In this document: in pieces, positions 1-9,037 of the stretch
How the letters are laid out: each line of letters starts with the position of its first letter
How positions within the stretch are numbered: the first letter of the stretch is position 1
Assembly: GCA_024229935.1 (NCBI GenBank)
Contig: JAAERX010000084.1
Location: 1 to 50,355 of the forward strand
DNA from: Gammaproteobacteria bacterium
Lineage (GTDB): Bacteria > Pseudomonadota > Gammaproteobacteria > Steroidobacterales > GCA-2729495
DNA length: 50,355 bases
Direction of reading: 5' to 3'
Notes under the pieces: generated by a model
What the model saw: only the letters and a program-made list of their open reading frames with translations
Told to the model about the DNA's origin: nothing
Database searches by the model: none
Position numbers and translations under genes: made by a program

Positions 1-45
1 AAAACCAAGAAGAAAACCAAGAAGAAAACAGGAGTGACCAAGTGA
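1..45 (+). CDS. C-terminal end of an upstream gene with a lysine-rich tail (partial)
   Basis: Only the last 14 codons are in the window. They read as a Lys/Thr tail, KTKKKTKKKTGVTK, followed by TGA at 43-45. The DNA is built on a 12-bp unit (AAAACCAAGAAG) present twice and then degenerating. The stop overlaps the GTG start of the cupin gene (GTGA), so this gene is probably the upstream member of the same operon. Basic tails of this type resemble histone-H1/AlgP-like extensions, and a similar Lys/Ala-rich extension sits at the N-terminus of the deacetylase-family protein at 13646-14632. The identity of the main domain cannot be seen. Confidence 0.6.
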   Translation, partial: KTKKKTKKKTGVTK

Positions 46-950
46 GACCTCACGTCGAATGTATACAGGAAAGCGACCTCTGCTGGCATGATGCTGAACT
101 TCCTCGTGGGCAGGGTAAAGGCGTAAAACAACGCAATCTCTCCTATGACGAAGAAGATGGGTCTGCATCCTTACGGGTAATGTTTGATAAGGCATGGAGT
201 CGGCCGGCCGGATACCATCATGCCGATCTTGAGTGGTATATCGTGCAGGGTAAAATTCGTATTGGTGACCGTTATCTTGTTAAAGGCGGTTACTGGCGTG
301 CACCAGCAGGTCTTGCCATTCCAAAAATTGAAGTGGCTGCTGGTACCGAGGTCCTAATGTTCCGTGAATACGGTGACTGGGGTTTTTCAGTCTCACGTAA
401 AAATCGAGCAAAATTTATTTCTCGAGGCGGCAATACTGCATCACGTGCTCAGGGTGAATTAAGCATTGTGGATTCACACCGTATGGAATGGATGCCCAAT
501 GCCTATGAAGGTGACACACAACGTTTCCTGAAGCTTAAATTGCTCTACCACGACCCCTCATCACCAGAAGACAACAACTCAGGTTTTGTTTCTATGCTCG
601 CCTGGGCTCCACCAGGCTGGTCTGACAACCGCCTGGTACATCACCCGGTATTTGAAGAGGCTTACAGTCTCGACGGACACCTTGTCTATAACTTTGGCAC
701 ACTGGATGTAGGCACCTATTTCTTCCGTCCAGCTATGGTTAAACATGGCCATTTTGTAGCGGGAGAAGAACGTGGCTGGGCAGGATTTTTCCGCCTTGAT
801 GGCAGCCTGATTAACTGGATTACCACTAATGAACGCGTCATCGTTGAAGGCAATGCTGTTAACTATGACCCAAAAACACAGGGGCCATTAATGGCTGGCA
901 TACCGGTGCGTTCACGCACTACAGGTGACTGGGATTTAGACGGTCAGTAA
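42..950 (+). CDS. bicupin protein (DUF4437-like)
   Basis: This 302-residue protein appears to carry two cupin barrels. The first (about residues 55-110) has a His-His-x3-Glu-Trp motif followed by a G-rich turn. The second (about 195-270) has His-His, Glu-Glu and a Lys-His-Gly-His segment that could bind a metal. Such bicupins may be dioxygenases, isomerases or lyases, or may have no known activity; the reaction cannot be deduced. The GTG start is fixed by overlap with the upstream stop and an upstream AGGAG (31-35, in aacaggagtgacc). It lies 54 bp upstream of an amidohydrolase and starts the visible part of a catabolic operon running to 6856. No signal peptide is seen, so it is probably cytoplasmic. 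Confidence 0.7.
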   Translation: MRPHVECIQESDLCWHDAELPRGQGKGVKQRNLSYDEEDGSASLRVMFDKAWSRPAGYHHADLEWYIVQGKIRIGDRYLVKGGYWRAPAGLAIPKIEVAAGTEVLMFREYGDWGFSVSRKNRAKFISRGGNTASRAQGELSIVDSHRMEWMPNAYEGDTQRFLKLKLLYHDPSSPEDNNSGFVSMLAWAPPGWSDNRLVHHPVFEEAYSLDGHLVYNFGTLDVGTYFFRPAMVKHGHFVAGEERGWAGFFRLDGSLINWITTNERVIVEGNAVNYDPKTQGPLMAGIPVRSRTTGDWDLDGQ

Positions 951-1004
951 CACCAATCTTAACTTGATCACGGTAAGTGGCGACAGCTAACAACAGGAAT
1001 TTAA

Positions 1005-1862
1005 ATGGCCGGAGCAATTGATATCGTCTGTAACCTGTTCACACCTGAAACAGTGGCAAACGGACAGACAGGTTTGGATGAAGACTTTAAAACACAGGTA
1101 CGTATGCCAGCCGATATACGTGATGGTGTTACAGTCGAAAACTACCTGACAATGATGGACAAAGCAGGTATCGAACGCTCTTTACTGATTGCTGTTCGAG
1201 CCGGTGATATCAATAAAAAGGGTGGGTTTGAATTACCCTACGATGTCGTACATAAGGTATGCCAGCAATACCCGGATCGTTTTTCCGGCCTTGCGGGCAT
1301 AGACCCTTATCGCGGCATGCAGGGACTGCGTGATCTGGAGCAAGCCGTAACAGAATACGGTTTTGTCGGTGCACATCTGTATCCACACTGGTGTGAACTT
1401 GCACCAGACGCCGCTCTCTACTATCCCTATTACGCTAAGTGTTGTGAGCTTGATGTACCCATTATGATGCAAGTCGGACACAATCTTGTCTATTCACGTG
1501 AACGCCGTCTGCCCAGCGTAGGCAGACCCATCACATTGGATCAGGTTGCCATCGATTTCCCAGAACTTAAATTAATTGGTATTCATATCGGTATACCCTG
1601 GACTCAAGAAATGATTTCCATGTGCTGGAAACATGAAAATGTCTATACAGCAGGTGATGCTTATGCCCCCAAACACTGGCCACCAGAGTTCATCCACTAT
1701 GCCAATACATACGGCAAGCACAAAGTGCTGTTTGGAACTGATTGGCCGGTCATCAGTCCGGAGCGTGCTGTCGCAGAAATAGATGAACTTGGTTTTCGTG
1801 ATGATGCCAAACAGTTACTGATGCGCGATAACGCACTGCGCATCTTTAATTTTCCTAAATAG
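1005..1862 (+). CDS. amidohydrolase-2 family protein (ACMSD-like TIM barrel)
   Basis: This 285-residue protein has the fold signature of the amidohydrolase-2/ACMSD group: QVGH near residue 158, IGIHIG near 195, and a C-terminal FGTDWP carrying the conserved Asp. These enzymes are usually metal-dependent decarboxylases or hydrolases of aromatic or lactone-like acids. The family's N-terminal metal pair (Asp-x-His-x-His) is not present here; the aligned segment reads IDIVCNLFTPE. Either the metal site is rebuilt or the chemistry is metal-independent. An AACAGGA ribosome-binding site precedes the ATG. The gene sits 17 bp before an acyl-CoA synthetase, consistent with processing of an organic acid substrate. 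Confidence 0.75.
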   Translation: MAGAIDIVCNLFTPETVANGQTGLDEDFKTQVRMPADIRDGVTVENYLTMMDKAGIERSLLIAVRAGDINKKGGFELPYDVVHKVCQQYPDRFSGLAGIDPYRGMQGLRDLEQAVTEYGFVGAHLYPHWCELAPDAALYYPYYAKCCELDVPIMMQVGHNLVYSRERRLPSVGRPITLDQVAIDFPELKLIGIHIGIPWTQEMISMCWKHENVYTAGDAYAPKHWPPEFIHYANTYGKHKVLFGTDWPVISPERAVAEIDELGFRDDAKQLLMRDNALRIFNFPK

Positions 1863-1879
1863 CACACAGTCCAATCACC

Positions 1880-3406
1880 ATGACATCTTCAATTGAATTG
1901 CCATTCTCTTTTGAACATCTATCCCTGCCAGGTGGTGTGCGGGCAGCCATGCAACGCAACCCAGGCAAGATTGCCCTTAAACATCATGAACAGCAGCGTA
2001 GCTACGGCGAGCTCATGGAGCGGGTTGATCAGGTATGCGCAGGCATTATAGATAACATTGGACTTAAGCATGGAGAACATGCTGCCATTGTTGCCGCAAA
2101 TTCCATTGAGTATCTGGAAATCATTCTGGGTGCATCTCAGGCCGGTATAGGTACAGCAACGGTTAACCCTCGGCTGTCTCCGCCCGAAATTGTCGCCATC
2201 TGTGATGATGCTGAGGCACGGGTCCTGTTCGCTGATCAGACTTCTGCAGAGGCTTTAAAAGATAGGGCATTCAAAACTGTTGGCAAGATTATTGTCATAG
2301 GACCGGAATTTGAAGGCTGGCTGGCACAAACCTCACCGCTTAAAACGTTACCTACTGTAGAAGAGTGGGATACATTCACCATTCCCTATACCTCTGGCAC
2401 CACTGGCAAGCCTAAGGGTGTATTAGTACCTCACCGTTCACGGGTTATCAGCCTGTATGCCATGGCAGTCGAATACGGCTGTTTTGCACCTGATGATAGA
2501 TTCCTTGCCATTGCACCTATGTGTCACGGTGCCGGCATGATCTTTGCTCTGGCACCCATATTTTTTGGTGGCTATGCTGAAATAATGGATCGCTTTGAAC
2601 CCGAACAGGTGGTACGCAAGTTCCGTGATGAGAAAATTACCGGCTTTTTTGGGGTACCCACTCACTTCCATGCAATTTTCAGTCTTGAGCAGAGCTTTCT
2701 CGACGAACACACATCAAAGACCCTGCACACCATCATTTCAAATGCAGCGCCACTGCCACAGACAATGAAGGAAAAGATCATCGGGCATTTTGGACAAATT
2801 CTGCATGAGACTTACGGCTCTACTGAGGCCAGCATAGTTTCAAACCTGCGTCCTGGAGACCAGCTGCGTAAAACAGCCTGTGTAGGCCAGGCTTTTCCCG
2901 GCACGCAAATTGAGATACGCCGTGAAGACGGGAGCCTCTGTAAGTCTGACGAGGTAGGTGAGCTTTTCTCTACAAGCTCATGTCTTTTCAATGGTTATTG
3001 GAGGAGACCGGACGAGACTGCTGAAGCTTTTCACGCTGGCTGGGTGACTGTGGGTGATCTTGCTAAGAAGGATTCAGAGGGGCATTTGTATATTGTAGAT
3101 CGCAAGAAAGATATGGTCATTTCCGGTGGGATCAACATTTACCCACGGGATATAGAAGAAACACTGCTGCAGCACCCGGCAATCAGCGATACAGCTGTAA
3201 TTGGTATTGCAGATGAGAAGTGGGGCGAAAAACTAAAGGCATTTATTGTCCTGGCGCCCGGCAAGGAACTGGATGCAGATGGGGTTGCAGCATTCTGTGA
3301 GGGTCGCATTTCAAGTATGAAAACACCTAAAGAAATCGCCTTTATAGAAGCATTACCGCGTAATGCCAGCGGTAAGGTACTAAAGACAGATTTACGCCAG
3401 CGCTGA
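1880..3406 (+). CDS. acyl-CoA synthetase (AMP-dependent synthetase/ligase)
   Basis: This 508-residue member of the adenylate-forming enzyme superfamily activates a carboxylic acid to its CoA thioester through an acyl-AMP. The P-loop-like YTSGTTGKPKGV is at about 170-181, the YGSTE motif near residue 313, the hinge motif GDLAKKDSEGHLYIVDRKKD near 390-410, and the catalytic C-terminal Lys near 499 in NASGKVLK. All key motifs are present, so it should be active. Substrate (aromatic, fatty or dicarboxylic acid) cannot be told from sequence. Its stop overlaps the next start (TGATG at 3404-3408), indicating translational coupling with the DsbA-like gene. Confidence 0.9.
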   Translation: MTSSIELPFSFEHLSLPGGVRAAMQRNPGKIALKHHEQQRSYGELMERVDQVCAGIIDNIGLKHGEHAAIVAANSIEYLEIILGASQAGIGTATVNPRLSPPEIVAICDDAEARVLFADQTSAEALKDRAFKTVGKIIVIGPEFEGWLAQTSPLKTLPTVEEWDTFTIPYTSGTTGKPKGVLVPHRSRVISLYAMAVEYGCFAPDDRFLAIAPMCHGAGMIFALAPIFFGGYAEIMDRFEPEQVVRKFRDEKITGFFGVPTHFHAIFSLEQSFLDEHTSKTLHTIISNAAPLPQTMKEKIIGHFGQILHETYGSTEASIVSNLRPGDQLRKTACVGQAFPGTQIEIRREDGSLCKSDEVGELFSTSSCLFNGYWRRPDETAEAFHAGWVTVGDLAKKDSEGHLYIVDRKKDMVISGGINIYPRDIEETLLQHPAISDTAVIGIADEKWGEKLKAFIVLAPGKELDADGVAAFCEGRISSMKTPKEIAFIEALPRNASGKVLKTDLRQR

Positions 3407-4050
3407 TGAATGCACTGCGCTTTTATTACGATTTTTCCTGCCCATGGAGCTACCTGGCACTGGTAAGGCTCCAGGATGTAGCGGACCGCAATGCCACCCG
3501 TATTGAGCTTCGACCTGTCATTGTCGATACCGTACTTACAACTGAAAATCCACCACTTCAACTCAATCGTCTCGCCATGAATCCTGCAAAGGCTGCTTGG
3601 CAACGCAAGGACTTGGAACTGTGGGCCCAGTTCTGGGGAATCACTATCAAATTACCTGCTGGCTGGCCCGTTGACTCATCATTAGCTGCAGCAGCTGCTA
3701 CAGTGATAGCAACAGAAGCTGAGCATAACAAAGGAGTTGATTTTAGCCTGCAAATCTTTGCCGCCTACTTTAGTGCAGGTAAAGATATCAGTTCAGCAGA
3801 TATTCTGGCAGATCTTGCTGCAGATATTGGTTTGCATCGGGCTGAATTTTTACAGCAATTAACGCACACTAAAACATCAACGCAGGTCAATAACTGGACT
3901 GAGGAGCTGATACGTCAGGGTGGCTTTGGAACACCTAGTGTATTTATTGGCGACCAGCTGTTTTTTGGCAATGACCGGATTTCACTTGTGGATTGGGCTA
4001 TCGGGCCCATTAGTGAGGATGATTTTGTGATGCCTGGCCAACACGGCTAA
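3406..4050 (+). CDS. DsbA-family / 2-hydroxychromene-2-carboxylate isomerase-like protein
   Basis: This 214-residue protein has a thioredoxin-like fold with a long helical insertion, typical of the FrnE / HCCA isomerase / GST-kappa group. The N-terminal motif is FSCPWSY: the first Cys is kept but the second is Ser, so a redox CxxC is absent, as in isomerase or GST-kappa members. A cis-Pro loop (GFGTPSVFIGDQ) lies near residue 175. HCCA isomerases act in aromatic ring degradation with glutathione, which fits the CoA ligase and amidohydrolase upstream. There is no signal peptide, so it is cytoplasmic. Function as an isomerase is inferred; a FrnE-like protein remains possible. Confidence 0.75.
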   Translation: MNALRFYYDFSCPWSYLALVRLQDVADRNATRIELRPVIVDTVLTTENPPLQLNRLAMNPAKAAWQRKDLELWAQFWGITIKLPAGWPVDSSLAAAAATVIATEAEHNKGVDFSLQIFAAYFSAGKDISSADILADLAADIGLHRAEFLQQLTHTKTSTQVNNWTEELIRQGGFGTPSVFIGDQLFFGNDRISLVDWAIGPISEDDFVMPGQHG

Positions 4051-4072
4051 ACAGCTACAAACGGAGATCTGA

Positions 4073-6856
4073 ATGGCAGTGGCAACAACGACCAGACGTA
4101 CTTTCCTTGCCAGCAGTGGCGGGGCATTGATGACCCTCAAATATGGGGGTGTAGCCGCGCAGTCAAACACTCAGGCTTACCGACGTTGGGAAGACATCAT
4201 GCGTAACAAGTGGACCTGGGACCGGGTTGCACGGGGCACGCATGGCACTAACTGCACGGGTAACTGTGCATTCAACGTCTATGTACGTAACGGTATAGTC
4301 TGGCGGGAAGAGCAACAGGGTGAGTATCAGCCTTCCACCAGCGACACACCGGATTATGGACCCCGTGGCTGCAACAAAGGGTTACGTCATGCGAAATACA
4401 TGTATGGCAAGCAGCGCGTGCTGTATCCCATGAAACGTATCGGTGAGCGTGGTGAAGGTAAATGGGAACGCATTACCTGGGAGCAGGCTGCAGGTGAAAT
4501 TGCTGATAAATTTATAGATTACAACATCGAGTTTGGCCCTACTTCTATCAGCACCCAGCTTGGTACCCAGATGGTACTTAAACGTGCATCGTTTGCAGCA
4601 CTTGGGCGATTTGCAACAATTGCAGGCACTGAAACCCCGGAAGCCTTCGCAGGGGTGGGCGATTTACCCACCGGCACATACATGACCGTTGGTGTACCGT
4701 TGATAGCTGACACCATGGCCGCCATTTTTAAATCGAAATGTTGCCTGGTCTGGTACGCCAATCCAGCCGTTACCCGAATACCGGATGCCCATTTTTTTTG
4801 GGAGGCTCGCTATAACGGCACCGAGATTATTTCAGTGTCACCTGAATTCACTCCGACTGCCATGCATTCAAACAAATGGCTAAACCCCAAACCGGGTACG
4901 GATGCAGCACTCGCACTCAGCATGGTGCAGGTGATTCTGGCAGATGGCACCTTCAAGCGTGATTACATCCTCGAACAAACCGATATGCCTTTCCTTGTCC
5001 GAAATGACAACGGCAAGTTCCTGCGTGAAACCGATGTGCTTGGTGAAAAGGGCGAGGGTGGGGAAGCCTCAAGAGACAACCTGTTTTACATCTTTGACGA
5101 AACAACAGGCTCTATTACTGCCGCACCAGGCACGGGCGGACCACCACCACCTGCAGGCTCAATGGAACCTGTACACCCACACGGTAGCTTACGTCTGGGC
5201 AAATTAAAGCCTGCACTTGAAGGCGAGTGGACCGCAGAAACCCCAGCAGGACCCGTACAGGTCACCACTGTATTCACCAACCTGCATAAAGAATTGCAGG
5301 CTTACACACCCGAACAAACTCAGGCGATTACCGGCGTGCATCCGGATGTTGTAAGGCAAACAGCACGTACCTTTGCTGCTGCTGAAACTGCCATGATTTT
5401 CTCCGGATACCGGGTATGCAAATGGTTACACGGTGACCTTATCCAGCGATCTTTCATGTTACTTCTATCCCTAACCGGTAATCTGGGTAAACCCGGTACC
5501 GGGCTACAGATATGGAACATGCCCAAAGAACATGATCAGTTCGCATTTATGTTTGCTGACCTGCCACCCACTTTGCGTATCGCTACCATGGCACGCTGGG
5601 ATTACCAGAAAGCCAACCTGAAAGAATTCAACGCTGAAGTGTATGGTGATGAAATTTCGGCTGAGGTTGATGAGGCCTTCCAGCAGGCATTAGCAAATCA
5701 CTGGCAACCCGATTACAGCCAAACACCATGGAAGATGGGTATTTACTCAGGTAGTAATGCAGCAAACTGGCGTTCATCTGGCAAGCGCTGGCGTGAGGAA
5801 GCTTTTCAAAAGCTTGAAACAATAGTTGTGGCAGCCCCGGATATGGGTATTACCGGTATGTATGCTGATTATGTTTTACCCGTAGCCCACCATTATGAAC
5901 GCCAAGACTTCATGCTTGAACCACGCACACCTTATGCCCAGGTACTTGACGAAGCCGTGCCACCACTGGGTGAAGCAAAAGACGATTTTGCTGTTTATGA
6001 AGCACTGGCTAAAGCCATCAGTAAACGAGCTACAGAGCGGAATATTGCACCTGTAGAAGATAACTTCATGGGCTTTATGCCCGTGAGTCGTGATCTTACG
6101 CAATACCACAAACTCTTCACGATGAATGGCAGCATCACAACCAATAAAGCTGTTTGTGACTTCCTGTTACGTATCAATGAAGGCATACCCATTGATAACT
6201 TTGATGAACTGGCTAAGAAGGGCATCGTTAGGAATAAGGATACTGATGGTGTTATGTACGGTGAAGATGCGCCTTACGGTTCAGTTATGCTACAGGCATG
6301 GAAGAACAAAACTCCGTACCCAACTCTGACCGGACGCCAGCAGTTTTATATCGATCACGACTGGTTTATGGCCGAGGGTGAAGCCCTCCCCACATACCGC
6401 GAACCCATAACAGTGAAAGATCATCCACTGCATATGCTCATGGGGCATGCACGACATGGCATTCACAGTATGTGGCGTGATGATTCATTACTCCTCAGCC
6501 TGCAACGTGGTGAGCCCGATATCTATGTCAGCATTGAAGATGCTGCCCAGCGAGGTGTGAATGATGGTGACCTCATCAAAATCTTTAACACCGCCGGCTA
6601 TTTCATCGCCAATGCGCATGTAAGCTCTGGTATACAACCAGGCATGACCTTTATGTACCATGGCTGGGATCCAATGATGTTTGAGGACCGGCAGAACTTT
6701 GGTGCGGTGGTGTCATCAGCAGGGCTGATTAAAGCAACCTCTTTGGTGAGTGGTTACGGGCATATCACTTATCGCCCATTGGCCTTTGAACCCAATGCCG
6801 TATTTGCAGATTTCACCTGTGACTTTAAATTGCATGAGGCCAGAAAAGCAGCCTGA
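4073..6856 (+). CDS. Tat-exported type II DMSO-reductase-family molybdoenzyme, catalytic subunit
   Basis: This 927-residue molybdopterin oxidoreductase starts with a Tat signal (TTTRRTFLASSGG, twin Arg at 8-9). The FS0 iron-sulfur ligands follow the NarG/EbdA pattern: His57, Cys61, Cys65 and Cys100 (H-x3-C-x3-C). An Asp at about 213 (IADTM) occupies the place of the molybdenum Asp ligand of type II enzymes, and RIPDAHFFWEARY matches the family. A 'LRLGKLKPALEGEW' segment near 375 recalls the ethylbenzene/steroid C25 dehydrogenase branch, which hydroxylates C-H bonds with water. A Pro-rich loop (GGPPPPAGS) lies near 355. Known relatives work with FeS beta and heme b gamma subunits; none is encoded beside it. 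It ends the operon; the next gene converges 2 bp away. Confidence 0.85.
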   Translation: MAVATTTRRTFLASSGGALMTLKYGGVAAQSNTQAYRRWEDIMRNKWTWDRVARGTHGTNCTGNCAFNVYVRNGIVWREEQQGEYQPSTSDTPDYGPRGCNKGLRHAKYMYGKQRVLYPMKRIGERGEGKWERITWEQAAGEIADKFIDYNIEFGPTSISTQLGTQMVLKRASFAALGRFATIAGTETPEAFAGVGDLPTGTYMTVGVPLIADTMAAIFKSKCCLVWYANPAVTRIPDAHFFWEARYNGTEIISVSPEFTPTAMHSNKWLNPKPGTDAALALSMVQVILADGTFKRDYILEQTDMPFLVRNDNGKFLRETDVLGEKGEGGEASRDNLFYIFDETTGSITAAPGTGGPPPPAGSMEPVHPHGSLRLGKLKPALEGEWTAETPAGPVQVTTVFTNLHKELQAYTPEQTQAITGVHPDVVRQTARTFAAAETAMIFSGYRVCKWLHGDLIQRSFMLLLSLTGNLGKPGTGLQIWNMPKEHDQFAFMFADLPPTLRIATMARWDYQKANLKEFNAEVYGDEISAEVDEAFQQALANHWQPDYSQTPWKMGIYSGSNAANWRSSGKRWREEAFQKLETIVVAAPDMGITGMYADYVLPVAHHYERQDFMLEPRTPYAQVLDEAVPPLGEAKDDFAVYEALAKAISKRATERNIAPVEDNFMGFMPVSRDLTQYHKLFTMNGSITTNKAVCDFLLRINEGIPIDNFDELAKKGIVRNKDTDGVMYGEDAPYGSVMLQAWKNKTPYPTLTGRQQFYIDHDWFMAEGEALPTYREPITVKDHPLHMLMGHARHGIHSMWRDDSLLLSLQRGEPDIYVSIEDAAQRGVNDGDLIKIFNTAGYFIANAHVSSGIQPGMTFMYHGWDPMMFEDRQNFGAVVSSAGLIKATSLVSGYGHITYRPLAFEPNAVFADFTCDFKLHEARKAA

Positions 6857-6858
6857 TT

Positions 6859-8742
6859 TTACTCCTTGGTGGGCACCTGCACAGACCCAAGATGCGTGGC
6901 AAGAAATTTCTCTATTGCCTCAAGTTTAATTAGTTCATGGCGCTCATTTGTACGCCAGTGCTCACCATCAGGCAGCTCTACATACTCAACTTCCACATCA
7001 AGCTTTTTCAGACGTTTGTACATCTTCCTGGAGTGTTTAACCGGGACAACCGTGTCCCGTTCACTGGCAATAAGCAGTACCGGGGCCTTAATGTTCTCAG
7101 CCAGGTGATAGGGTGAGGTTTCCTCAGCCTCCTTGCGGCTATTCCACATGGCCCTGTTTATATTTTCAAATACCATTTTTCGTCCACTATCTATATATAA
7201 TTTCAGATCCAGTACACCATTAACACTAATTGCACATTTATACAGATCCGGAGTTTTGGCCGTACCCATTGCGGCTGCATAACCACCAAAACTTTCACCA
7301 ACAATACAGATACGCTCCGGGTCTGCTACACCCGTTTTGATCAACCATTCAACCCCATCGGTAATGTCATCCTGAATGGTCTGTCCCCATTCACCATAGC
7401 CAGCCTGTTCATGCTCAATCCCATAGCCTGTGGAGCCTCTGAATTGCGGCTGAAATACCGCATAGCCGCGGTTTGCCATGAACTGCACATAGTTATCAAA
7501 GCCCCATTCATCATGCGCCCATGGCCCTCCATGAGGAAACACTATCAACGGCATATCTTTGCCGGATGATTCTGCTGGCAGGGTAAGAAAGGCAGGTATT
7601 TCCACTCCATCACTGGCTGTATAGCTTACAGCCGACATTGGTGATAGCTGGTAATTGATGAGATGGGGATACTCGGCAGCAACAAAATCCAGGCTTTTAC
7701 GCTGCAAATCAAGAAGGTAGTATTCCGGCGAAAAAATATCTGAATAAACAGCGAAAAATGCCATGTCTTCCTTTTGGTTGAGCGATATTATTTTAGCCTG
7801 CAGATCGGGAAAAGCTTTTTCAACCAGATCAATTAGTTTTTTGCGCTTCTCATTTACATAGTTACCGACTACTTTATTCGTAGTCAGGTCATATTTAAAT
7901 AATTCCTTATTTTCATCCTCCGCATTTGTAGCTCGATTAACAACAAGCAATATATTTGGGTCTTCTTTGTCAAAACGATAGGGGATCAGCTTTTCTTTAT
8001 CAAAATAGCTTACCTCCTGCAGAGTCTCCCAATTGTCATCAATGGTTTTCCGATGCAGTATCTCTACATCAGACTTACCAAATGTTAATTTGTAACGTAC
8101 CCCAATACGTATATCTCCATTTGGATCAGCATACCAGTCATATATATGCCCAAAATTACGTGCGACAATTTCCCGCTTACCAGTAACTACATTAACCTTA
8201 TGCACCCGAGGCTGCGCCCAGCCGCGAGGCTCATCATCAAGCGCAGCAAGAATATGCTCCGGGTCATTCTCCAGCCAGTCAACCACTTCAGTATGCTGGC
8301 GGAAGTACCCCCAGTCATTCGGTTTCATATTAAAAATAACAGGGTCTATACCATCTCGATGAATTGTTCCTATTCTGTTGAGATTACGCAGGTCACCTCG
8401 ATAGCCGACGGTTGACCTGAGCTTAATTAGCAAGCGTTCATTATTGGCCCAGTCAAATTGACTGAATTTCATTATATCTGTACCAATTTTGGCAAGAAAC
8501 TGATTCTCACCTTCATTAGAGCTGCCTAATTTTTTGGTGATTATATAAATCTTGCCATTTTCAGTCTGTGTGAAGGCGATGTACTTTCCATTTGGCGAAA
8601 GCTTTGGTGAACTGAACTGAGGAAGGCGTGCAATTTCGTCCAACGGAATCAACGGTTGGTTTTCAGCAAAAACACTTCCGCAGAACAGAAGCATGAGTAA
8701 AGCCTGGCAGAATATAATTCTGATTGTCGCCTCCCTGACCAT
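6859..8742 (-). CDS. exported S9 family prolyl oligopeptidase / acyl-peptide hydrolase-like protein
   Basis: This 627-residue protein has an N-terminal signal peptide (hydrophobic residues 8-25, SVFA cleavage), a beta-propeller-like region and a C-terminal alpha/beta hydrolase domain. The catalytic triad is visible: Ser484 in GESFGGYA, Asp563 in SERDTVVP and His595 in DGEHW. S9C relatives remove acylated or short N-terminal residues from peptides in the periplasm. It is convergent with the molybdoenzyme gene (2 bp between stops), so it is not co-transcribed with it. The start is the most upstream ATG that gives an intact signal peptide; no strong ribosome-binding site is visible. Confidence 0.85.
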   Translation of the reverse strand: MVREATIRIIFCQALLMLLFCGSVFAENQPLIPLDEIARLPQFSSPKLSPNGKYIAFTQTENGKIYIITKKLGSSNEGENQFLAKIGTDIMKFSQFDWANNERLLIKLRSTVGYRGDLRNLNRIGTIHRDGIDPVIFNMKPNDWGYFRQHTEVVDWLENDPEHILAALDDEPRGWAQPRVHKVNVVTGKREIVARNFGHIYDWYADPNGDIRIGVRYKLTFGKSDVEILHRKTIDDNWETLQEVSYFDKEKLIPYRFDKEDPNILLVVNRATNAEDENKELFKYDLTTNKVVGNYVNEKRKKLIDLVEKAFPDLQAKIISLNQKEDMAFFAVYSDIFSPEYYLLDLQRKSLDFVAAEYPHLINYQLSPMSAVSYTASDGVEIPAFLTLPAESSGKDMPLIVFPHGGPWAHDEWGFDNYVQFMANRGYAVFQPQFRGSTGYGIEHEQAGYGEWGQTIQDDITDGVEWLIKTGVADPERICIVGESFGGYAAAMGTAKTPDLYKCAISVNGVLDLKLYIDSGRKMVFENINRAMWNSRKEAEETSPYHLAENIKAPVLLIASERDTVVPVKHSRKMYKRLKKLDVEVEYVELPDGEHWRTNERHELIKLEAIEKFLATHLGSVQVPTKE

Positions 8743-8789
8743 TAACTAGCCAACCCCATCACCTCAAGCTAAACAATAAATAAATTGCA

Positions 8790-8989
8790 TTACTTTCTGA
8801 ATACCAATATGGCACCCACTGCAGCAAATATACCACCGCCTATATATCGAAGCATAACTCCATCCGTAGCTGAGCCTGAGAAGGCAGAACCCAGTTGTAA
8901 GTCGACTGAACCGGACATCTGGTAGCTCTGGAAATAATGGCCACACCGGCTACAAGGATACACAACCCGGTAGTCTTGTTTGATGGCAT
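8790..8989 (-). pseudogene. frameshifted DUF3185-like small membrane protein
   Basis: Two adjacent reading frames together give one small protein with two membrane segments. The first frame starts MPSNKTTGLCILVAGVAII at 8989, preceded by AGGGG. After the TTT run (plus-strand AAA at 8932-8934) the other frame continues FQSYQMSGSVDLQLGSAF, then a helix ending AAVGAILVFRK and TAA at 8790. Adding one T joins them into a continuous protein of about 66 residues that matches my memory of DUF3185 (TM, short Gly/Ser loop, 'GS-T/S-D', TM). So this is a one-base deletion or a sequencing error in a homopolymer. Function of the family is unknown. Confidence 0.6.
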
Positions 8990-9037
8990 AACCATAATCC
9001 CCTGTAACGCAGAATTAATGTAGCGCGAAAAATGGCT

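Noticed and set aside
8764-8946. 60-codon minus-strand open frame
   Set aside because: It is the wrong third frame through the DUF3185-like relic, whose two real frames explain the sequence better.
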